DNA of 64,000 nt, from positions 234,503,809 through 234,567,808 of the forward strand of contig JAUMIR010000002.1 of the NCBI GenBank assembly GCA_030847615.1. Direction: 5' to 3'. Origin of the DNA: Gambelia wislizenii (taxonomy: Eukaryota; Chordata; Lepidosauria; Squamata; Crotaphytidae). The notes below the pieces were generated by a model. It made no database searches, was not told where the DNA came from, and saw nothing but the letters and a program-made list of their open reading frames with translations. A program made the position numbers and the translations under genes. This document shows positions 26,801 through 37,162 of the stretch, in pieces; position 1 is the first letter of the stretch, and the number at the start of each line of letters is the position of its first letter.

Positions 26801-27646
26801 AACTGTCTAAAAGCACACAAGGAGAAAACATAATGGATCTCTAACAAAACAATATTGGTAAAGCCATTGGATAAAAGCTCCAACAATCTCTCTCCCCTAC
26901 TTCACCACACAACATGGCAAGCCATGGCTACATGTTTTGTCAAGCTACTGATAGTTCTGGAAGAATTTAATTCAGAATTTTTATAAAATGAAAGAGCTCT
27001 CAGCTTACCTGGGACCATTTGCTTTTATTCTGGATCGTACTTTCGTAATTGCAGGAGTACAAGGAATTGCATCATCACCAATCCAAAACCCAAGAAGATT
27101 TCCTTCATAACAGGCAGGCTTTTCATCCTGAGCAAGAAGGATCAAATACAAAAGTACAAAGATTTTGGAAGGCAATAGAACAACAAATAAGTAAAAAAAA
27201 AAAAAAATAGGGGAAAATCAATTAAATAAAGAAAGAAGTATTACTAGCAATGTTAGGATTATAAGATTACAGAAGGAAGAGAAATATTTAGCTAAGCAAT
27301 TAATTATAGTGGCACGGGCCTTGATGGATGGAAAGATAAAGAAAAGTGGAATTGTGATAGATGGAAGCAACATATAACAGATTATATGATGTTTGTTATA
27401 ATGGAAAAAATGAGGGTTTATTTTGGCCAATTGAAAGAAGAGGTTTGTCTTAGTAACTTGAGAATGATTGAGTTTGTTGAAGGGAGGAAGGGGTATGAGA
27501 ATGTAAAGGAAACAGTTAAAAAGATTTTCCACATGAGAGAAAAAGGAAGTTACTGTATATTCTGGCGTATAAGACCACCCCCCAATTTCCAGCCAAAAAT
27601 CTAGTCTTAGGCATATACTAGCCATATAAGACCACCACCCCCAATT

Positions 27647-27677
<31 letters not shown>

Positions 27678-30600
27678 GAGAGCCTTGCCAGCTGATCCTC
27701 TTTGTTTCCCAACTCACGAGGATCTCCTCGTGAGTTGGGAAAGCGAACAGGATCAGCTGGCAGAGCAACATTCACCCCTCTCTTCAACCTTCCAGTCAAA
27801 CTGGACTCGAAGGTGGAGGAAAGGGGCGAAAATGCCCCGTTTGCCTCAGCAGCCCCCTTCCCTCCCTCTTGGCTCTTCCGAAGGGGACCAAGGCAGGGGA
27901 AGCGAGGGCGGCAGCGGCAAATCCCTAGATTCACCCCCTCTCCCCACCTTCAAGCCCCATCCCTCCTTCTGGGCTCCCTTCCGAAGGAGCCCAGAAGAAG
28001 GCATCGGGGCTGCAGATTTAAACTTGGCATCTTTGCTCGCTCTCCCCATCTTCCTGGAAGGTAGGGAGGGGGAGCGAATCTAGGGGTTTAACTCCACAGC
28101 CCCGATGCCTCCTTCTGGGCTCCCTTTGCAAGGGAGCCCAGAAGAAGGCATCGGGGCTGCAGGGTTAAACTTTGCATCTTCGCTCGCTCTCCCCACCTTC
28201 CTTGAAGGTGGGGAGAGGGGGAGAATTCCGGTTTTAGCTGCACAGCCTCCGCGTCCTCCTCCTGGGCTCCCTTCCAGGAGGGAGCCCAGAAGGAGGGATC
28301 GGGGTTATGCAGCCAAACGGGGCATGTTCGCCCCTTCTCCCCACCTTCAAGGTGGGGAGAGGGGGGTGAATCCCGGGTTTGGCTGCACAGCCTCTGCATC
28401 CTCCTCCTGGGCTCCCTTCCAGGACGGACCCCAGGAGGGATCGGGGCTGTGCAGCCAAACGGGGCATCGTCGCCCCTTCTCCCCACCTTCCTTGAAGGTG
28501 GGGAGAGGGGGCAATCCTGGGGTTTGGCTCCACGGCCCCGCGTCCTCCTCCTGGGCTCCCTTCCAGGAGGGAGCCCAGAAGGAGTGATCGGGGCCGCGGA
28601 GCAAAACAGGGCATTTTCGCCCTTTTCCTCCACCTTCAAGGAAGGTGGGGGGAAAGGGCGAATCTAGCGGTTTGCCTCGGTCGCTGCAGAGGTGATCAAG
28701 CAGTGGCCGAGGCAAACCGCAACGTTCGCCCCCTCCTCTGTCTTCCGTTGCTCCCCAAAGGGGGAGAAGGCCGAGGAGGGGGGCGAATGAACTGCAAAAC
28801 ACTTTGCTTCACCCCCCTGCCCCATCTCCTGCCTCTTCGCTCCGTTTGCGAAGAGGCAGGAGATAGGCAGGAAGGCGAAGCAAAGTATATCCGGCGTATA
28901 AGATGACTCTCGATTTTGAGGGGCACTTTTGAGTGCTCAAAAGTCATCTTATACGGCGGAATATACGGTAATATGGAATACCGTTCCCGGGATGGAGGTA
29001 ATTATACTAAGGAAATATTATATATGTGTATGGGAGATTAGTTAATAATTGTGTACAGTTTTGAGATAGGTAATGTATAATCAGATTAAATATAAGGTAA
29101 TGTATTGTATTAATAAACTCACATGATAATAATAAAAAAGGATCAAATACATAAACACCATGGATACTATGAAGAGTGTACATCTGTCTATCTACAATGT
29201 TTTCCAGCTTAAAACTGTGCTCCAAAAATCATTTGTCTACCCTGCTTTTCTGTCAAATTCAAGGTAGTTTTTATAACTGGCTGGCGGGCCGGGGGGAACC
29301 GACCGAAACCGTGCCACACTGAACTGGATGCTCTGAAATGTCCCATTCCACGGCAAGATTCACTGTGCCACTAAGTGACACAACTGGTCTACTAAACAAA
29401 GATGCATAAAAGCATCCCAACTCCAAAAGAAAAAAGTTGGAAGATATATTTAAACAAACAAAAAAAAAAAAACCCTATTCCATTACAATGTCCACAGTAA
29501 TGGTTCAAATTTAAAATAGATTATATCAAAGATATAAGACCTACACATGTTGGAAACCAAAGATTTATCAGAAACACAAATGTATGTTTTTTTAAAGGTA
29601 AAACTTTTAAAGATTAGGATGTCTAGTTCAGTCACCATGATTTGTTTCCCAAGATGTTACGCACTATTTTCCTATTCAAATCAGATATACAACTTTATCC
29701 CACCATTAACCTTTTTTCATTACCCAGGTGGTAAAATTGTATTTTGGAAGTTCCCTTCCATAGTATTATTGCAGGTTTCAGGACAGGAACCAACATCTCC
29801 AGTTTTAATTACTCTGCTATTCTAATACTGCTGGACAGCAGTCCAACTGGATTTCCAAGATGGGTTGGTATGCCCCATTCTGTTTATTTACTGGAAGTTA
29901 AACTGAAGTGGGTTTAATCAAACTTGTACTCTAGTAAGTGCATTTGAGACTGCAGCCTTAGTCTCACACCAGAAATCAATTTTAACTTTAGAACCCCACC
30001 CAATTAAACCCGTTTTTCTAAATAAGTACATATGAGGCAGCACAAGTAAGACAAGTTATAAAAGATAGTAAGATTTTAAAATACATATGGGTCAATTAAA
30101 ACATGGATTGTGAATTAATAGTACAATCACAGGGACGCTTGCCTGGAAGTAAGCCAGGCTTGCCATTATTCCTAGGCTGAGATGTCAAACATAAAGAAGC
30201 ATCTTTATACATTATCCATATTCTCTGAAGCAGAACAGATTTGTATAAAACCACTGACGTTACAGAATGCATTGTCAGCATTACAACAAACTGAGTTTTC
30301 CAAGGACTGGTATTTTTCCTTCTAAGAGCTAATCCTGATTACAAACATCAACAGGACTGGAGAAACAAGAGGGGAATTCTAAGCTTTGCAGAAGCAGATT
30401 TTAAAATGTAATGAAGATATACTCAGTTCACTGCAGACTGAGCATGTTTAATCAGCCAAAGAACAGCAAGCATCAGTTCGAAAAAAAGAAGCAGATGATC
30501 AGAAAATGTGTGGGGAAACTTGGAGGCCTGAGAAAGAACACTTCATTAGGTGAGAAGTCACACTGCAACAAAATGTGGCAAGTTCCACTGATATCTCCTA

Positions 30601-31481
30601 AACTAAGAAAAGGTTGTTAATACCAATAATAACATCAGTTGAATGTATACAGACATGTTAGCTGTCCAAAGCTGTACAAATGTGATTTTAGTTTGTATTA
30701 AGTATTATAATTATGCAAATTTTAGAACATTTCATCAAACAATATTACAGTATATATCTGGCCAGCTTTCCCCTGGCATTCTTTTAAAAACAGGCTATTT
30801 TCACAAATGAAAAAAAAAATGTGTCAAAACACTGAAGCTTTACTTTAAGGAGCAATTAATTACCTGAGGAGCAATCCGATTAACAATTTCTGAGATTTCA
30901 ACAGTACTCCCATTAGCTGCCTGCTTCTTTTGTCCATTGTCTGAAAAAGAAAAAACATTTTTAGCAACCCAGTAACCCCTTAAGAACAAGAATTTCCCAA
31001 TTTCAGGAGCCAATCAAAGCCCATTTGCTTTGTAACAGAACAGAGTCTGACTGTAGTGAAAATCTGAACACTCACTACAGAACATATACAGTAGGACCCC
31101 TGTATTCATTGGGGATTGGTTCCGAACCCCACCGTGGAAACAAAATCTGTGGATACCACCCACCACTGCCACTGGAGCCTTCCCAGGAGAAGGGGGAAGG
31201 CGAGATCCCTCCTCCCCCCAACATGACCAGAGCCCTCATGGAGGAAGGGATGGGGAAGGTGTGCTCCCTCCCCCCTCCCCCCTCCCCCCTGCCACTGCTG
31301 CAGCGGCAACCAGAGCTCTCATGGAGGAATGGACAGGGAAGGTGAGCTCCCCCCCCTGCCATCGCCAACCACAGATAATTTAATCAGCGGTTGGCGAATC
31401 AGCAGATACAGGTGTGCTACTGTATTGAAAATAAGATTTAATATTTCTCCTCTTGTCTTTCACCAGGGCAGCTTACAAATG

Positions 31482-31519
<38 letters not shown>

Positions 31520-31566
31520 CACACTATATATATATATATATATATATACACATACACACACACACA

Positions 31567-31608
<42 letters not shown>

Positions 31609-31640
31609 TATATATATATATATATACCGGTATATATATA

Positions 31641-31689
<49 letters not shown>

Positions 31690-34600
31690 TACACACACAC
31701 CAATCCACAATTAAATACAATTTTGATAAAAATCAGAATCAAGATAACTAAATTTGAATACTCTTTAAATACTTGGAGAAAGAGGACGGGACCCAACAGT
31801 TACACTGGTGGAGCGTAACTCTCCACTGGCAGCATTACACTGTTGGGCCAGGGACAGCGGCTCCCTCTTTTGCTTCTGCAAATATGCAATGGTAGCCAGA
31901 GACTTCCGGGCACCGTGATGCTCATCCTGCCAGCCACTGAGCAGGCACTGGATGCATACAGGATCTGTCTAGCTGCTTTTGCGTACCTGGAAGAAAAGAC
32001 GCAGCAGCAACAGGTGCTGCTGTCACCTGAGCAAGGACTTACAGCAGCACAGGCGATGTACAAGAGTCTAGACCAAGAGAACAGTTTTCACTTAGTAATA
32101 CAGACCAGTAAACTCCATCTGGGAAGAGCATTCTACATGAAGGGCACCACCCTGATAAAGTTTTCCCTTGTTAATTGGCTAAATTTTGTTTCTCACTCAC
32201 AGTGCTTGGGAGAGTTTAACCTATATAAGGCCAGAGCAGACCGGGAGCAGTGCCTTTTCAGTGCGTGCAGTTCTGAAGGGTGGGTGCTATTTTCTTTGCT
32301 TTTGCCTTTCCATATTGATTAACCAGAATGCCTTTTTGCTTTTCTATCTGCTGTTCTTAATAAAGTAGCCTACTTTGAGCCCAAGACTGGTGCATGATTA
32401 TTTCGCTGGCTTCATACTCCTAACCCAGCAGGCCCCCCAAGCCAGGGAGGTGCTGCCAGAGTATAACACTCCTGAACAAGCATGGGCATCTGCACCCAAA
32501 CAGTTAAATCCTTTTACTGCCCACCTCAAATGATAAATTACATCCTGAAAGGAAGAGTTTGAATAAACACAATTACAACCAGTGGTTACCTAGCTTACGT
32601 GCAATTGGTGACTGAGGATCCCAGAAGATCTCTTGCTGTATATCAGCTTCGTTTGCAGGAGAACTGAAAGTTGGCAAACGCGATCTGCTTGCTCGAGTTC
32701 TCTTTGGGGTCTTATATGAGCACGGTTCTGTGTGACAGACATGCAAAAAAAAATGCTTCGATGAAAAATAAGCAAGATGAAATGAGTAACGTCACATGGA
32801 CATCTGCAGCCTTCCAATGAACAGGTAAAACGATGAATTGGTAAAACTGATCGGGGAGGCCAATTCTCAGATCTCAGTGATACCTATGAGGATAAGGAGC
32901 TGCCTTATATCAGAGGTCCTGCCAATTGTGCACCTAGCTTGATATTCTCTGAAATGACCGGCAGCAGCTCTCCAGTCTCCCAGGCTGTGATCTTTTCCAC
33001 TGCTTTCCGGAGATGCTGGAGGCTGCACCTGGGATGGGAACAGAGGGGAAAAAGAGGAAAAGGCCAATATAAGCTCTGCTGAGAAGCCAACTTCATCAGC
33101 CTTTGCCTTTCCAACTATCCTACAGCAATCATCAGGCTGAAGAATAAAAAGCAGAGCCACCTCATTGACACAGTTGAGAGACCAGCAATTTTTGGTTCCT
33201 CCTCTCCCTCAACTGTTCAGTCCCAGTTCACCATGGAAAGAACTCTATAACCAAGATCAGGTATCTGAGTTTGCTTGTTTCCTACTACAATTTTCTTGTT
33301 ATGCCATGACTTTCAAGACTGTAAACCTCAGGGCAGGGGCAGTGTTGTCTACTGTTGTTCAGGAGCAGGTCTGGAACATACTACAGCTGAAAAGAGGAAT
33401 AGAAATGGTTTCAATAAGATATATACTTTTTCTCATGCCCACTTGTGTCAGTAGTAACATGGGTGTCATCACTGTATACCAATCCCAAGGTGATAGACAG
33501 GAATGAAGGTTTCAGGGAAAGATGAAACACTGACAGGGTGACAATATCTTATACAGTTGTCCCTTCACATTCGCTGGGATTTCGTTCCAGGACCCCCCCA
33601 TGAATACCCAAATCCTTGAATACGCAAGTCCCATTATATGCAATGGCATAGCAAAATGGTGTTCCTTATATCTCTCTGCCTTTTCTTCACAAACGAAGAT
33701 TCAGGAAGGACTCATCCCGCACATTCTGCAAGCGCGCTGATGACTGAAAAGGCCAATCCGAGATAAACATATCTGGTTGCAGAAAGCACAGCAGAAGGTC
33801 TCCTTGGGTGATGTTTCTGGGTTGTGATTCTTTCTGCGTTGTTGTTCCTCTTCAAGACTTCTTCAGCGTGCGTTCTCAAATAAGGCTGCAGCATTGTGGG
33901 TAGTGTGTCTCCATGCCTCCCGATGTGAAGCCAGGGCGGACCAATGTTGGTGATCAATTTGGCCAAACCTGAGATGTCATTTCAGGGAGTCCTTGTATCA
34001 CTTTTTTGGAGCGCCCCTCTTACACTGACCTGTGGCGAGTTCACCGTAGAGTACTATTTTTGGGAGGCGATGGTCCTCCATCCTAGAAACGTGCCCTGCC
34101 CAGCGCAGCTGTGTTCTCAATATCATGGCCTCAATGCTGGTGATCCCTGCTTGCTCAAGGACAGCAACATTCGTCACATAGTCAGTCCAGTGTATATTTA
34201 GGATTGTGCGTAGACAGCGCTGATGAAAGCGTTCGAGGAGTCGTAAGTGGTGGTGATAGGTGACCCATGTTTCAGACCCATAAAGGAGAATAGACAGTAC
34301 AATGGTTCTATACACACTGATTTTTGTGCTTTGCCTCAGGTGTTTATTACTCCAGACTCTTTTGTGAAGTCTTCCAAATGCATTATATGCCTTTGCTAAT
34401 CTGTGATCGATCTCTTTGTCAATCGGCATCTGAGAAGATGATGCTTCCCACGTCGGTGAACTGCTGAACGGACTTAAGCACAGATTTGCCGACGGCAATG
34501 TTGGGATGGTGTGTTCGTCCTGTGGTGCAGGCTGGTAGGGAACTTCCGTCCCTTATATAAGATTGCAAAATCAAGGTTTGCTTTTTGGGTTGTTATTTTT

Positions 34601-36880
34601 TTAATAATATTTTCAAGCCGTGAATACTTAAAACCATGAATGCCAAATCCGTGAATGTGGAGGGACAATTGTACCAGCTCTACTGTAACCATCATGCATG
34701 TGGATTGAACCTTATGAAATTCACGAGGTTGCCATAAGTCAACAGGCAACTTGAAGGCACATACACGTTATGTATTACAGCAAGGCAGACCAAGAGCCCT
34801 CCAGATATTTTAGACTGCAGTTCCCATACTCCCTGACCACTGGCCATACTGTGTAGGAGTGTCTCAAAAGTATCAGTTTATCTATCCTTGTATTAAACCG
34901 TTCAGGACACACATTAACGCCTCCCAGGCATACCTTAACTTTGGATAACGTATAACCATCAATTTTGATCTGACTTATCTGAAAGTACAGTTGTCCCTCC
35001 ATATCCACGGATTTGGTATCCACAGATTTAGGTATCCACGGCTTGAAAATATTCTTAAAAAATAATAATCCAAAAAGCAAACCTTGATTTTGCCATCTTA
35101 TATAAGGAACACCATTTTGCTATGCCATTGCAGATAATGGGACTTGAGTATTCACGGATTTTGGTATCCACAGGGGGTCCTGGAACCAAACCTCAGCGAA
35201 TATGAAGGGACAACTATATTCCTAAGTGTTTATAGGCTAAGAGGGAGTTTATCCCAAGCATTTTCATTTAGGGCATCGGTTGCCTTCCAGATGTTTTTGG
35301 CCTACTGATGGAAGCCTCAACCCTGCCTAACTCAACCAATCACAAGAATCAATCAGAGCTACACACACACCCAACTCTGCATTAGGAAAAACAAAATTTC
35401 CAGTACCTTTTCTGCCTGCCTGCATGGATGCTGCATATTATTAGGTACAACTCAGCACAACTTATAAGATATTTACACAACATAGAAATAAGGATTGTTA
35501 TAATTATTTTGTTAGTCTCTAAGGCTCCACAAGACACTGCTGTTCTTTTTCCAGTCGACTGACCACGCTGCCCACCTGGAAGCTGAGAGTACAGAAGGAA
35601 GAGGCCCAAGGAGAGAAGGATCCTGAGGCTATTTCAGGATCAGAACGTGAGAAAAGGGTTCCTTCCCCGGAAAGTGAGCAGTTCCACATGTTAGGAGGGG
35701 CAACCGATTTCTACGGATTCATCAGGACAAAATCCGACGCCACAGCCTCCCCCCCTAAAGCTTGGGGAAACACAACTCCCATCATCCCCAGCCAGTGATT
35801 GGGGACCATGGGCATTGCAACCCCAAGACAAGTCCCTTTTAGGAGGAGCGAGTGGTTTCTATGGATTCATTGGAACAAAATTTAACACAACAACCTCCCC
35901 TAAAGCTTTGGGAAGCACAACTCCCATCATCCCCAGCCACTGATCGGGGACCATGGGCATTGCAACCCCAAGACAAGTCCCTTTTAGGAGTGAGCTATTT
36001 CTATGGATCCATCAAGGGAAAAACTGATGCCACAGACTCCCCCCCTAAAGCTTTGGGGAAACACAACTCCCATCATCCCCAGCCACTGATGGGGGACCAT
36101 GGGCATTGCAACCCCAAGACAAGTCCCTTTTAGGAGGAGTGAGCTATTTCTATGGATTCCTCAAGAGAAAATCTGATGCCACAGACTTCCCCCTTAAAGC
36201 TTTAGGGAAACACAACTCCCATCATCCCCAGCCACTGATGGGGGACCATGGGCATTGCAACCCCAAGACAAGTCCCTTTTAGGAGGAGTGAGCGATTGAT
36301 TGCTATGGATTCATCAAGGAAAAATCTGATGCCACTGTTTCCCCCCATAAGCTTTGGGGAAACACAACTCCCATCATCCCCAGCCAGTGATGGGGGACCA
36401 TGGGCGTTGCAAACCCAAGACAAGCCCCTTTGAGGAGCGAGTGGTTTCTCATGGATTCCTTGGGGCAAAATCTAACACGACAGCCTCCCCCCTAAAGCTT
36501 TGGGAAGCACAGATCCCATCATCCCCGGCAGTGATGGGGGACCATGGGCGCTGCAACCCCAAGACAAGCCCCTTTCTCGGGCGGGACCCGTATTGTTCCC
36601 GGGGCAAGTTCTGCGCAGAAGAAGTGTTGTTATTGGGGTGGGGGGTGCGAGGGCAGATACCTCCCGGGGGTCCCCGAGGGGAGGCGGGGGTCCCCCCATC
36701 CTCTTGGCCGGGGAGGCCCCCCGTTTCCTCCGGCGTGGCGGAGGCGGCGCTCTTCCCCCTCCTGCTCCTCCTCCTCGTCGTCCTCGTCCCCCTGGCCGGG
36801 CTCTTGAGCCGGAGCTCGCCCGCCACCGCCTTTGCTGCTACTGCCGCCGCCGCCGCCGCCTTCCGTCGCTTAGTCGCCAT
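20808..36880 (-). CDS. ETAA1: ETAA1, RPA-binding ATR kinase activator (complete, 6 exons, 893 aa)
   Basis: Nuclear replication-stress protein: ETAA1 is recruited to RPA-coated single-stranded DNA and activates ATR-ATRIP in parallel with TOPBP1. Exons in transcript order: 36880-36661, 32727-32599, 30940-30864, 27127-27009, 25963-23940, 20920-20808; they sum to 2682 nt with matching phases and consensus splice sites. Residues 1-73 are basic/Ala-rich. YKTPKR is at 78-83. The ATR-activating region contains EIFWDPQSP, with W109 probably equivalent to the essential human W107. [12 protein letters not shown] lies at 131-142 and [15 protein letters not shown] at about 153-167. [13 protein letters not shown] opens the large exon. 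An acidic [15 protein letters not shown] segment near 623 fits the RPA70N-binding motif. [17 protein letters not shown] at 864-880 fits the RPA32C-binding helix shared with TIPIN, SMARCAL1 and UNG2. The length is close to human (about 926 aa). The start is chosen for its Kozak context (A at -3, G at +4) and its position in the CpG-rich promoter. Confidence 0.93.
21941..22075. repeat. Short foldback repeat
   Basis: The left arm ACAAAGGGATCTGGTAGCAC and AGAAAGAAGTTGGTAGCAT pair with the right arm ATGCTACCAACTTCTTTCT and GATCCCTTTG. In ETAA1 intron 5. Confidence 0.85.
23476..23696 (-). mobile_element. tRNA-headed CORE/MIR-like SINE
   Basis: On the minus strand it begins with a tRNA-like head (CCAGCACAGTGCAGTGGTTT), followed by a CORE-like CAAGTCACACTCTC block and a tail complementary to CTTCAAGTCATTTCTGACTT. 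It lies in ETAA1 intron 5, about 245 bp past the exon 5 donor. Confidence 0.75.
23940..25963 (-). CDS. ETAA1: ETAA1 large exon 5 (residues 182-857)
   Basis: This single 2024-nt exon is open throughout and encodes about three quarters of the protein. It joins exon 4 through a split AGA codon and exon 6 through a split GAA codon. It starts [18 protein letters not shown]. It carries conserved acidic islands: [12 protein letters not shown] near residue 400, and [17 protein letters not shown] followed by five Asp and [10 protein letters not shown] near 600-635. The rest is low-complexity and Ser/Lys-rich, as expected for a disordered scaffold. The donor, read on the minus strand, is ACAG|GTAGGT at 23940. 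Confidence 0.92.
26617..26740. mobile_element. Decayed palindromic repeat (CTCCAGATG...CATCTGGAG)
   Basis: GATCTCCAGATGCTGCTGGA at the left and ATCATCTGGAGGGTCAC at the right are inverted; the middle has GGGAGTTGCGGTCTAC. Related pieces occur near 11330, 34800, 38090, 47160 and 62790. Confidence 0.6.
27551..28970. mobile_element. GC-rich TIR element with internal tandem repeats
   Basis: Termini TACTGTATATTCTGGCGTAT and TACCGTATATTCCGCCGTAT (read inward from each end) are inverted repeats of about 28 bp. TA flanks or begins both ends. The interior is (GGCT)n at 27646-27678, a perfect hairpin near 27715 (CAACTCACGAGGATCTCCTC), and GC-rich tandem units. Long frames inside are compositional artefacts. 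Confidence 0.85.
27940..28660. repeat. Tandem GC-rich units of about 147 bp inside the TIR element
   Basis: TCTCCCCACCTT-type anchors lie at 28041, 28188, 28337, 28478 and 28626 (spacings 147, 149, 141, 148). Each unit carries two hairpins: CCTTGAAGG flanked by CCCCACC/GGTGGGG, and CTCCCTTCCAGGAGGGAG. Confidence 0.85.
31087..31425. mobile_element. TACAGTAGGACCCC-end MITE with GC-rich interior
   Basis: Left end TACAGTAGGACCCCTGTATT, right end AGGTGTGCTACTGTA. The interior has CTCCCCCCTCCCCCC tracts and two copies of AGAGCTCTCATGGAGGAA or close variants. In ETAA1 intron 2. Confidence 0.7.
31486..31696. repeat. (TA)n/(CA)n microsatellite
   Basis: Alternating TA and CACACA blocks over about 210 bp. 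Apparent Tyr/Ile-rich frames on both strands are a product of the repeat. Confidence 0.95.
31780..32480 (+). mobile_element. Possible LTR-retrotransposon remnant
   Basis: A leader-like segment with an open frame (31843-32322) precedes a block with CTATATAAGG near 32220 and AATAAAG near 32359, about 140 bp apart, as in an LTR with promoter and poly(A) signal. No convincing TG...CA termini or target duplication were found, and the encoded residues are not recognised. It lies in ETAA1 intron 2, just 3' of exon 2 in transcript order. Confidence 0.35.
33552..34674. mobile_element. TACAGTTGTCCCT-end MITE interrupted by a LINE
   Basis: Left end TACAGTTGTCCCTTCACATT at 33552 and right end GGAGGGACAATTGTA at 34660-34674. 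The middle carries a LINE fragment flanked by CCTTATAT on both sides. Confidence 0.85.
33672..34550 (-). mobile_element. 5'-truncated LINE, ORF2 3' end with zinc-knuckle-like C-terminus
   Basis: The minus strand encodes the end of a non-LTR reverse transcriptase: [42 protein letters not shown] and [15 protein letters not shown]. After a frame change it continues to a C-terminal Cys/His module, clearer in sister copies as [19 protein letters not shown]. Flanking direct repeats CCTTATAT at 33664-33671 and 34551-34558 are the target-site duplication. The frame is broken, so the copy is dead. The clade is not certain. Confidence 0.85.
34986..35218. mobile_element. TACAGTTGTCCCT-end MITE
   Basis: Ends TACAGTTGTCCCTCCATATC and GAATATGAAGGGACAACTA; the interior has GCAAACCTTGATTTTGCCAT, as in all copies. 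In ETAA1 intron 1. Confidence 0.85.
35700..36560. repeat. Tandem array, about 147-bp unit, in ETAA1 intron 1
   Basis: Six units are visible. Each contains CAACTCCCATCATCCCCAGC or a close variant, followed by a GGGGACCATGGGC core and CCAAGACAAGTCCCTTTTAGG. Anchor positions are 35773, 35918, 36064, 36213, 36365 and 36510, so spacings are 145, 146, 149, 152 and 145 bp. The array ends about 100 bp from the exon 1 splice donor. Confidence 0.9.
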
Positions 36881-37110
36881 TTTAAAAGATATAAACTTCC
36901 CGCGGCGGCGGCGGCGGCGGCGGCAACACAGAAGCCTCTCAGGACGACTCTGCCGCCATCCAGCCAGGAGTTGGGAAAGCAGCGGCTGATTGGCCCAAGC
37001 TGGTCCAGCGGAGGCGCTGATTGGTTGAGTTGGCCGACGAGGAGGGCGGGGACACATAAAAGGGGCGGGGAGGAGCGAGGCCTGTCTTTGTGTTTGACTC
37101 GCTTGTGGGA
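36881..37110 (-). promoter_or_regulatory. CpG-rich promoter of ETAA1
   Basis: GC-rich DNA with CGG/GCC runs surrounds the ETAA1 start. Reading the minus strand toward the gene, there is a GC box (rc of GGGGCGGGG near 37062), a CCAAT box (rc of ATTGG at 37020-37024), a second CCAAT box (rc at 36989-36993), then AAAATGGCGAC at the start codon, which resembles a YY1 site. There is no TATA box at a suitable distance on the minus strand. The arrangement fits a housekeeping promoter. A plus-strand CATAAAAG near 37055 might allow divergent transcription, but no plus-strand gene follows. Confidence 0.7.
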
Positions 37111-37162
37111 GGGAGGACCGTTGAGCGGGAGGGGAGGGAGATCTAGGCTGAGTGTAAAGGGT

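Larger units (their letters stand above)
27151..29137 (+). mobile_element. 5'-truncated L1-like LINE with nested TIR element
   Basis: Flanked by the 14-bp direct repeat AAGGATCAAATACA at 27137-27150 and 29138-29151, with an A-rich 3' end (ATAATAATAAAA) at the right. The left part resembles L1 ORF2 sequence, although its frames are broken. About 1.42 kb of it is a later insertion (27551-28970). It lies antisense in ETAA1 intron 3. Confidence 0.82.

Noticed and set aside
27218..27934. Minus-strand open frame of 238 codons
   Set aside because: It runs across the L1 remnant and into the GC-rich TIR element. The composition is that of repeats and simple sequence (repeated Pro-Ala-Ser-Gln), with no recognisable domain.
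28088..28802. Several long overlapping frames on both strands
   Set aside because: Produced by GC-rich tandem units that rarely contain stops; the same peptides recur with the 147-bp unit.
31329..31818. Tyr/Ile/His-rich frames near 31.5 kb
   Set aside because: Translation of a (TA)n/(CA)n microsatellite.
31843..32322. 159-codon plus-strand frame
   Set aside because: It might be a gag-like leader of an LTR element, but no domain is recognised and no complete LTR structure was found, so it is not called a gene.
32930..33035. Possible extra ETAA1 exon (after CCCATCCCAG at about 33020)
   Set aside because: Exon 1 ends in phase 1 and joins exon 2 at 32727 directly in frame, giving the expected YKTPKR context. 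Including this segment is not needed, and the encoded sequence is unfamiliar.
36881..37057. In-frame upstream Met for ETAA1 (37057)
   Set aside because: The extension is Arg-rich from the CGG repeat and covers the CCAAT boxes. The Met at 36880 has a better start context and gives the expected N-terminal length.
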